From assembly GCA_965249775.1 (NCBI GenBank), contig OZ252253.1, forward strand, positions 62,001 through 126,000: a DNA stretch of 64,000 nucleotides, written 5' to 3'. Shown here piece after piece: positions 59,621 through 64,000 of the stretch. The notes below the pieces were generated by a model that ran no database searches, was not told the origin of the DNA, and saw nothing but the letters and a program-made list of their open reading frames with translations. The first letter of the stretch is position 1, and each line of letters starts with the position of its first letter. The position numbers and the translations under genes were made by a program. The DNA is from UBA822 sp965249775. GTDB lineage: Bacteria; Gemmatimonadota; Gemmatimonadetes; Longimicrobiales; Gaopeijiaceae.

Positions 59621-60007
59621 TTAGAGATACTGGGATGGACGGAGGATCAGAACACCGAGGACTTGCTGGCCGAAGTATGCTCCGAAGTCTCGAACATCAC
59701 CGGTGATGAGATGCGTGGCTCCAGCCGTGATGGCCCCGCTGAGAATCGGCCAGTCCTTGTCGCGGAGCTGCACGTCACCGCGGAGGTCTGGGTCGAGGAC
59801 GCCGGCGGAGACGATCTCGACCGACTCCAAGAGTCCGTCCAATCGCTCCCTCTGATCGGTACCCGCCAGGTTCCGCTTGGCCTCCTCGATGGCATAGTCT
59901 GACGTGACGAGTTCCGCATTCGGGGCGTTCCAAAGCCGTTGCACTCCGGCGTCGTCCCGGTACGCGGCAGAAAACAAGACGTTAGCATCGAGAAAGAGGC
60001 GATACAC
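59621..60007 (-). CDS. PIN domain protein, probable toxin
   Basis: Product of 128 aa with a PIN nuclease fold: MYRLFLDANVLFSAAY (first Asp), a mid Glu in YAIEEAKRNL, LRDKDWPILSGAI, and HLITGDVRDF (acidic triad). It acts as an RNase toxin in similar pairs. GTG start three bases after the AbrB-like gene, in the usual antitoxin-toxin order. Confidence 0.83.
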   Translation of the reverse strand: MYRLFLDANVLFSAAYRDDAGVQRLWNAPNAELVTSDYAIEEAKRNLAGTDQRERLDGLLESVEIVSAGVLDPDLRGDVQLRDKDWPILSGAITAGATHLITGDVRDFGAYFGQQVLGVLILRPSQYL

Positions 60008-60010
60008 GGA

Positions 60011-60310
60011 TCATTCGTCCGCCGGACAATGGTGCCGGATCTTCGAAGGATCCAATCCCATCTCGCGGACTTCGTTCACGGCGCTCTGATAGTCCGCGTC
60101 ATCGACGGCGTTCGAGAGGAGGAACTCGGCCTTCCGCTCGGGGCTGTATATCTCGAGAGGTACCGTGATGGCGGGGCGAATCAGTATCCCGTCCGGCGTT
60201 TCCTCGGCGATCACCTCGGACCCTTCTCGTAAGCCGAAGATCCGCCTGAGTTTTGCCGGGATCACAAAGGTGCCTCGCTTGCCGATTCGGCTAGATTCTG
60301 AAACTGACAT
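60011..60310 (-). CDS. AbrB/MazE-type antitoxin
   Basis: Product of 99 aa with an N-terminal swapped-hairpin AbrB DNA-binding domain (RIGKRGTFVIPAKLRRIFGL, GSEVIAEETPDGILIRP) and a C-terminal tail that would bind the toxin. A strong AGGAGGTG precedes the ATG. First gene of the pair with the PIN protein, divergent from the LOG-like gene. Confidence 0.85.
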   Translation of the reverse strand: MSVSESSRIGKRGTFVIPAKLRRIFGLREGSEVIAEETPDGILIRPAITVPLEIYSPERKAEFLLSNAVDDADYQSAVNEVREMGLDPSKIRHHCPADE

Positions 60311-60362
60311 GATCCACCTCCTTGTGTCTGAATATCAGATATACGGACATACTGAGTCAAGA

Positions 60363-60901
60363 ATGAGCCGCCTCCCCGTCGTCGGAGTCATGGGATCGGG
60401 TAGCCGATTGCATCTGGAGCGCGCCTCCGCCTTGGGTCGCTGGTTGGCGGAGTGTGGCGTTCACCTGCTGACCGGCGGCGGCGGCGGCGTAATGGCCGCA
60501 GTCAGCAAGTCGTTCCATGCCACGCCCAATCGCCGAGGGCTGGTCATCGGCGTTCTTCCTTGTGATGAATCGCCCTCGAATCCCAAGGAAGGGTACCCGC
60601 CGGAAGGGTATCCGAACCAATGGTCGAGATTCCGGTCCAGACACATCTTCCCCTGAGCGGCGAGCGTGGCACGGAGCCCCTGTCGCGAAACCATATCAAC
60701 GTTCTTACCGCGGACGTGGTTGTGGCTCTATCTGGAGACGCAGGAACCTTGAGTGAGGTCCAGCTCGCACTCAAGTACGAGCGACCGGTCATCGCTTTCG
60801 TCGAGTCGGATCAGGACATCCCCGGGTTGCCGGAGGACGTCCCAGTTTCGAGTAGCTTGGAAGGCGTGCAGACGTTCGTTATGACACACCTAGGGCTATA
60901 G
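60363..60901 (+). pseudogene. LOG/TIGR00725-like protein, frameshifted
   Basis: Two frames together encode one Rossmann-fold protein of about 180 aa of the LOG family (lysine decarboxylase-like / cytokinin riboside phosphohydrolase-like). Frame one (60363-60656) has VVGVMGSGSRLH and TGGGGGVMAAV, and loses homology after GYPNQW. Frame two picks up at about 60622 with VEIPVQTHLPLSG, LSRNHINVLTADVVVALSGD and AGTLSEVQLALKY. One missing G in the TGG|TC context at 60620-60622 explains the break. Real mutation, sequencing error and programmed shift are all possible; the site shows no slippery heptamer. Confidence 0.8.
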
Positions 60902-61024
60902 ACGCCGCCGCACCGGAGGATCCGGTGAACGGGAGCCAGCCAGCTTTGGCTTCGACCGGTCGACGGCCGTAGATTCTGGGGCCGCAGCCACCTTCGTGCT
61001 CTGACGTTCAGAAGGGGGAGATCC

Positions 61025-61450
61025 ATGTTTGTAGGGCGACTCGTGGACCTCATCGAGGACCATGCGGATGAGTTGACCGGGCGGCTCGTAGGCACAGTAC
61101 GTGAAGATCCCCGGACGATCGGTTACCGCCAATTCGATGATGAAGAGCTGGGATCACGGGCTCGCGAAGTCTACTCCCATCTCGGGCGCTGGCTCGGAAA
61201 GAGCTCCGAGAGCGCCGTCGAGACCGAGTATTTTCGTCTCGGCAAGATCAGGGCTGGGGAAGGGATACCCCTCTCGGAGGTGGTCATGGCGCTCCTCCTG
61301 GTCCGTCGCAACCTGTGGCAGTTCGTCGAATCTCAGGGCGCCAATACCAGTCTGGAGCTCCGACAGCAGCTCGACCTCGAACTGCTCGTGGTCCGCTTCT
61401 TCGACCGGGCCATTTTTCACACGGTGCGGGGGTATGAGTCGGAGAGCTGA
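61025..61450 (+). CDS. RsbR N-terminal-like helical domain protein
   Basis: Product of 141 aa, all helical, resembling the RsbRD N-terminal (non-heme globin-like) domain: LVDLIEDHADELTGRLV, EYFRLGKIRAGEGIPLSEVV, ALLLVRRNLWQFV, VVRFFDRAIFHTVRGYE. In stressosome proteins this domain precedes a STAS domain, which is missing here, so it is a stand-alone sensor module. GGGGGAG lies upstream of ATG 61025. Confidence 0.7.
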   Translation: MFVGRLVDLIEDHADELTGRLVGTVREDPRTIGYRQFDDEELGSRAREVYSHLGRWLGKSSESAVETEYFRLGKIRAGEGIPLSEVVMALLLVRRNLWQFVESQGANTSLELRQQLDLELLVVRFFDRAIFHTVRGYESES

Positions 61451-61490
61451 GGCGCCTCCTGACTCGAAGGTGACGCCACGTCCAGCGTTC

Positions 61491-61640
61491 CAGGGTGATT
61501 CGGCATCCTCCGCCGCGTCGAGGTCGTAGGGCGTGGGGGCTCCTGACCGACCATCGGGTAGGGGCAGGTGGTGGGCGGGGGCGGAGCGGGCCCCGGACAG
61601 CAGGGAGGGAAGGAGCCCACGCGCACATAGACCGAAGAAT
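61491..61640 (-). repeat. Dispersed ~150-bp hairpin repeat, copy B
   Basis: Reverse-complement match to 56554-56705. On the - strand the stem is GCGTGGGCTCCT (61622-61611) with a partner at 61544-61531 that contains the matching change (CACGC) and two extra C. The paired change relative to copy A supports a conserved fold. It lies between the RsbR-N-like gene and vapB. Confidence 0.75.
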
Positions 61641-61660
61641 CATGGCCAACGCGGCCGCGG

Positions 61661-61680
61661 TATGGTATAATTACACCATA
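61661..61680. promoter_or_regulatory. Operator/promoter of vapBC
   Basis: A 20-bp near-perfect palindrome (ATGGTATAATTACACCAT core, one mismatched pair) contains a consensus TATAAT (61666-61671). It lies 31 bases before vapB. Autorepression through such a palindrome by the antitoxin-toxin complex is typical for VapBC. Confidence 0.75.
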
Positions 61681-61711
61681 ACGGTGTACTTCTACCCTTC
61701 GGAACGCACAA

Positions 61712-61984
61712 ATGGCCCTCAACATCAAGAATCCTGAGGTCGAACGACTGGTGGCTGAGGTCGCAGCGCTGACCGGCGAGTCCAAGACGGAGGCTGTTCG
61801 GCAGGCTTTGAGCGAGAGACGTCAACGACTCCGGGTCCGCCTGCCCGACGGTGCTCGGGCCGACCGGATTCAGAGGTTTCTCTCACGGGAAGTCTGGTCC
61901 CAGGTCCCCCCGGATCAACTCGGCTGCCCTCCCAGCCGCGAGGAGCGAGAGGGCATCCTTGGCTTGGGTCGGGACGGCGTATGA
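61712..61984 (+). CDS. vapB: VapB-type antitoxin (Rv0623-like)
   Basis: Product of 90 aa with the PSK/Rv0623-like N-terminal ribbon-helix-helix motif (MALNIKNPEVERLVAEVAAL, TGESKTEAVRQALSER) for operator binding. The C-terminal part would wrap the toxin. Its stop overlaps the toxin start (ATGA). Confidence 0.9.
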   Translation: MALNIKNPEVERLVAEVAALTGESKTEAVRQALSERRQRLRVRLPDGARADRIQRFLSREVWSQVPPDQLGCPPSREEREGILGLGRDGV

Positions 61985-62367
61985 TCGTCGATGCTTCCGC
62001 ATTGCTGGCCATCGTATTTCAGGAGTCCGGTTACGAGGACGTTCTCGATCGGATCCTGTCAGCACCGGTCGTAGCCGCCGGGAGTCCTACGCTGGCGGAG
62101 GCGGGGATCGTCCTCCACGCCCGCCTCGGTGCAGGGGCGCCTGGCGTGTTGGAGAGAATTCTCGACGAGCTCGCCATCGAGGAGATCTCCTTCGGGAGTG
62201 TGCACTGGCGGGAAGCGGTGGAGGCGTACCGAAGGTTCGGGAGAGGGCAGGATCCGGCGGGCCTGAACTTCGGAGATTGCCTGACCTATGCCGTGGCCCG
62301 CCTGTCGGGCGAGCCGTTGCTTTCTGTGGGCGAGTATTTCCCGCAGACGGATCTCGAATTGGCCTAA
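61981..62367 (+). CDS. vapC: VapC-type PIN domain ribonuclease toxin
   Basis: Product of 128 aa with PIN acidic residues at MIVDASALLAI (Asp4), TLAEAGIVLHA (Glu), and NFGDCLTYAVA (Asp), ending SVGEYFPQTDLELA. It should cleave specific RNAs when free of VapB. Translationally coupled to vapB by the ATGA overlap. Confidence 0.92.
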   Translation: MIVDASALLAIVFQESGYEDVLDRILSAPVVAAGSPTLAEAGIVLHARLGAGAPGVLERILDELAIEEISFGSVHWREAVEAYRRFGRGQDPAGLNFGDCLTYAVARLSGEPLLSVGEYFPQTDLELA

Positions 62368-62470
62368 CCGAGGGAAGAGGTCGTTCCAGAGACTGGCGCC
62401 CTCACTTGAACTCCTTGCCCTCCCCCTCCGCGTATAGGATGTTGTCAGCGGTCTGATCCTGGAGCATCCC

Positions 62471-64000
62471 ATGTCCGACGCCATCACCCGCCTGAACGCA
62501 GCCCTCGAGGGCCGCTACGCCATCGAGCGTGAGCTCGGTGAGGGCGGCATGGCCACGGTCTATCTGGCCGACGACCTCAAGCACGAGCGTAAGGTCGCCC
62601 TCAAGGTCCTGAAGCCCGAGCTGGCCGCGGTCGTGGGTGCCGAACGTTTCCTGGCGGAGATCAAGACGACAGCCAATCTCCAACACCCCCACATTCTTGG
62701 GCTCCACGACTCGGGGGATGCGGACAGCTTCCTCTTCTACGTGATGCCCTATGTGGAAGGCGAGGCGCTAAGGCAGCGCATCGATCGGGAGAAGCAGCTC
62801 GCCATCGAGGACGCGGTCGCGATCACGCACAAGGTGGCCGACGCGCTCGACTACGCACACGAGCGGGGCGTGGTGCACCGCGACATCAAGCCGGGCAACA
62901 TCCTGCTCAGCGAGCGGGGCGAGCCGCTGGTCGCGGACTTCGGGATCGCCCTTGCTGTGGCTCAGGCGGGAGCCGGGCGCATCACGGAGACGGGGCTCAG
63001 CCTGGGCACGCCGCACTACATGAGTCCAGAACAGGCGACGGGGGACCGGGACGTTGACCCGCGCTCCGACGTCTACGCACTCGGTTGTGTGCTCTACGAG
63101 ATGCTCTCCGGGCAGCCTCCTTTCTTGGCCTCCACGGCCCAGGCGGTGCTGGTCAAGATTCTCACGATGGATGCACCGTCGATCACCAGCGAGCGTAGGA
63201 CCGTGCCCGTCCATGTCGCTTCGGCGCTCGCGCGAGCGCTCGAGAAGCTGCCGGCGGATCGCTTTGCCAGCGCGGCGGATTTCGCGACCGCGCTCGGCGA
63301 CGAGAGCTTCACGTATCAGGCACGGCCCCGGCCTACGGTCGCGGCCACACCGCCAGAGCCTGTGGCTGCACCGGTTCCCGTGTCTGCGTCCCGGCCCTGG
63401 AATCGGATGCAGGTCGGCCTCGGGACGACTGCGGTCCTCTTTGCAGGATTGGCCGCGTGGGGCTGGCTCCGGCCTCAACCGGTGCTCCAGCCCACTCAGG
63501 CCGTTTTGGACATCGGGGACAACCCGCTCCGTGTCCAGAATGAGATCGTAATATCCCCGGACGGTTCGCGTCTGGCTGTCGCGGGGATCGTCCTGGATGA
63601 CCAGGAAGGGCTCTACTGGCGTGATGCGGCTGCGGAGGACTTCCGACGTATCCCCGGCACCGAGGGGGACGTTCGCTACATCTCATTTTCGCCGGACGCC
63701 GAGTGGCTCGCCTACACTCAAGCCGGAGGGCTCTTTAAGGTCGCGATCTCGGGCGGTGCTCCTCGCCCGGTGGTGCCCTCTGGCAGTTTTGACGTTTCGG
63801 ACAATCACTGGGGGGATGACGGAACCATCGTCTTCACACAGGGCGGTGGGAACGGACTCTACCGTGTGCCGGACACGGGTGGCGAGCCCGAGACCCTATT
63901 GGAGTCATTGGGGATCCGAAATCCGAGGCTTCTCCCCGGTGGTCAGTCCGTGCTCTTCACCGACGCACCGACCACCTCGACGTACCTTCTCGACCTGAGG
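62471..64000 (+). CDS. Membrane Ser/Thr protein kinase, second copy (truncated by window end)
   Basis: The frame is open from ATG 62471 to the last base (510 codons), so the gene continues outside. The kinase domain is closely similar to that at 56826 with the same spacing: GEGGMATVY, Lys45, VVHRDIKPGN, VADFGIAL, MSPEQATGD. A shorter Pro/Ala linker, one membrane helix (about 315-335) and the start of a beta-propeller (EIVISPDGSRLAVAG, YISFSPDAEWLAYT) follow. A tandem-type paralogue separated by the TA/LOG patch. Confidence 0.93.
   Translation, partial: MSDAITRLNAALEGRYAIERELGEGGMATVYLADDLKHERKVALKVLKPELAAVVGAERFLAEIKTTANLQHPHILGLHDSGDADSFLFYVMPYVEGEALRQRIDREKQLAIEDAVAITHKVADALDYAHERGVVHRDIKPGNILLSERGEPLVADFGIALAVAQAGAGRITETGLSLGTPHYMSPEQATGDRDVDPRSDVYALGCVLYEMLSGQPPFLASTAQAVLVKILTMDAPSITSERRTVPVHVASALARALEKLPADRFASAADFATALGDESFTYQARPRPTVAATPPEPVAAPVPVSASRPWNRMQVGLGTTAVLFAGLAAWGWLRPQPVLQPTQAVLDIGDNPLRVQNEIVISPDGSRLAVAGIVLDDQEGLYWRDAAAEDFRRIPGTEGDVRYISFSPDAEWLAYTQAGGLFKVAISGGAPRPVVPSGSFDVSDNHWGDDGTIVFTQGGGNGLYRVPDTGGEPETLLESLGIRNPRLLPGGQSVLFTDAPTTSTYLLDLR

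Noticed and set aside
61284..61785. Minus-strand frames of about 120 codons over repeat copy B
   Set aside because: They resemble the frame over copy A only because the DNA is repeated; frames are not kept in register and overlap the RsbR-N-like gene.

Overview
The window is a G+C-rich, gene-dense bacterial chromosome segment, with most genes on the + strand in short operons joined by ATGA, GTGA or TTGA overlaps. Several features suggest a Gram-negative-type bacterium of the Gemmatimonadota or a close relative: Ser/Thr kinases carrying extracytoplasmic beta-propellers, a BshA-type glycosyltransferase, TolC and porin outer-membrane proteins, and CIRCE-controlled groESL. The phylum is inferred from gene style; no rRNA gene or other phylogenetic marker was compared. 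I found no rRNA, tRNA, CRISPR array or prophage.

Layout. 0-9 kb: RNase HI, carA, HU, an ECF sigma/anti-sigma/Spy-like operon, moaD-moaE-moaA, malate dehydrogenase, an FKBP lipoprotein and a family-5-like uracil-DNA glycosylase. 9-20.8 kb: an unknown protein with cysteine pairs, a diguanylate cyclase, an amidohydrolase, a redox two-component pair (REC/Trx-like/TrxR-like flavoprotein plus a cNMP-domain histidine kinase), a K+ channel and an acetolactate synthase-like enzyme. 20.8-25 kb: a membrane-anchored M16 peptidase, an rmlC remnant, an esterase and murB. 25-33 kb: a TolC/HlyD/two-ATPase export locus with a sigma54 activator and histidine kinase, but no permease gene. 33.7-36.9 kb: a diguanylate cyclase response regulator overlapping a PilB/GspE-type ATPase that ends in its own REC domain. 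36.9-41.1 kb: porin, octaheme cytochrome c and outer-membrane protein, at visibly lower G+C. 41.3-53.5 kb: housekeeping block secD-secF-tatD-mutL-miaA-bshA-uppP-birA-coaX-groES-groEL. 53.8-64 kb: a small membrane protein, a DUF1801 protein, thrS, and two paralogous Ser/Thr kinases flanking a patch with two toxin-antitoxin pairs, a frameshifted LOG-like gene and an RsbR-N-like protein.

The most unusual structure is a 303-324 bp element with about 30 bp terminal inverted repeats (a MITE). It occurs twice, at 1113-1436 and 26904-27206, each time in the same orientation directly against the 5' end of a gene (carA and the hlyD-like gene). In both places the element carries an open frame that runs in frame into the gene. 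A lone copy of its terminus lies just upstream of a third gene. A second dispersed repeat of about 150 bp, with a conserved hairpin, lies upstream of the first kinase and upstream of vapBC. The best candidate for an undescribed functional system is the porin/octaheme cytochrome/OMP locus, followed by the cNMP-kinase/REC-TrxR pair.
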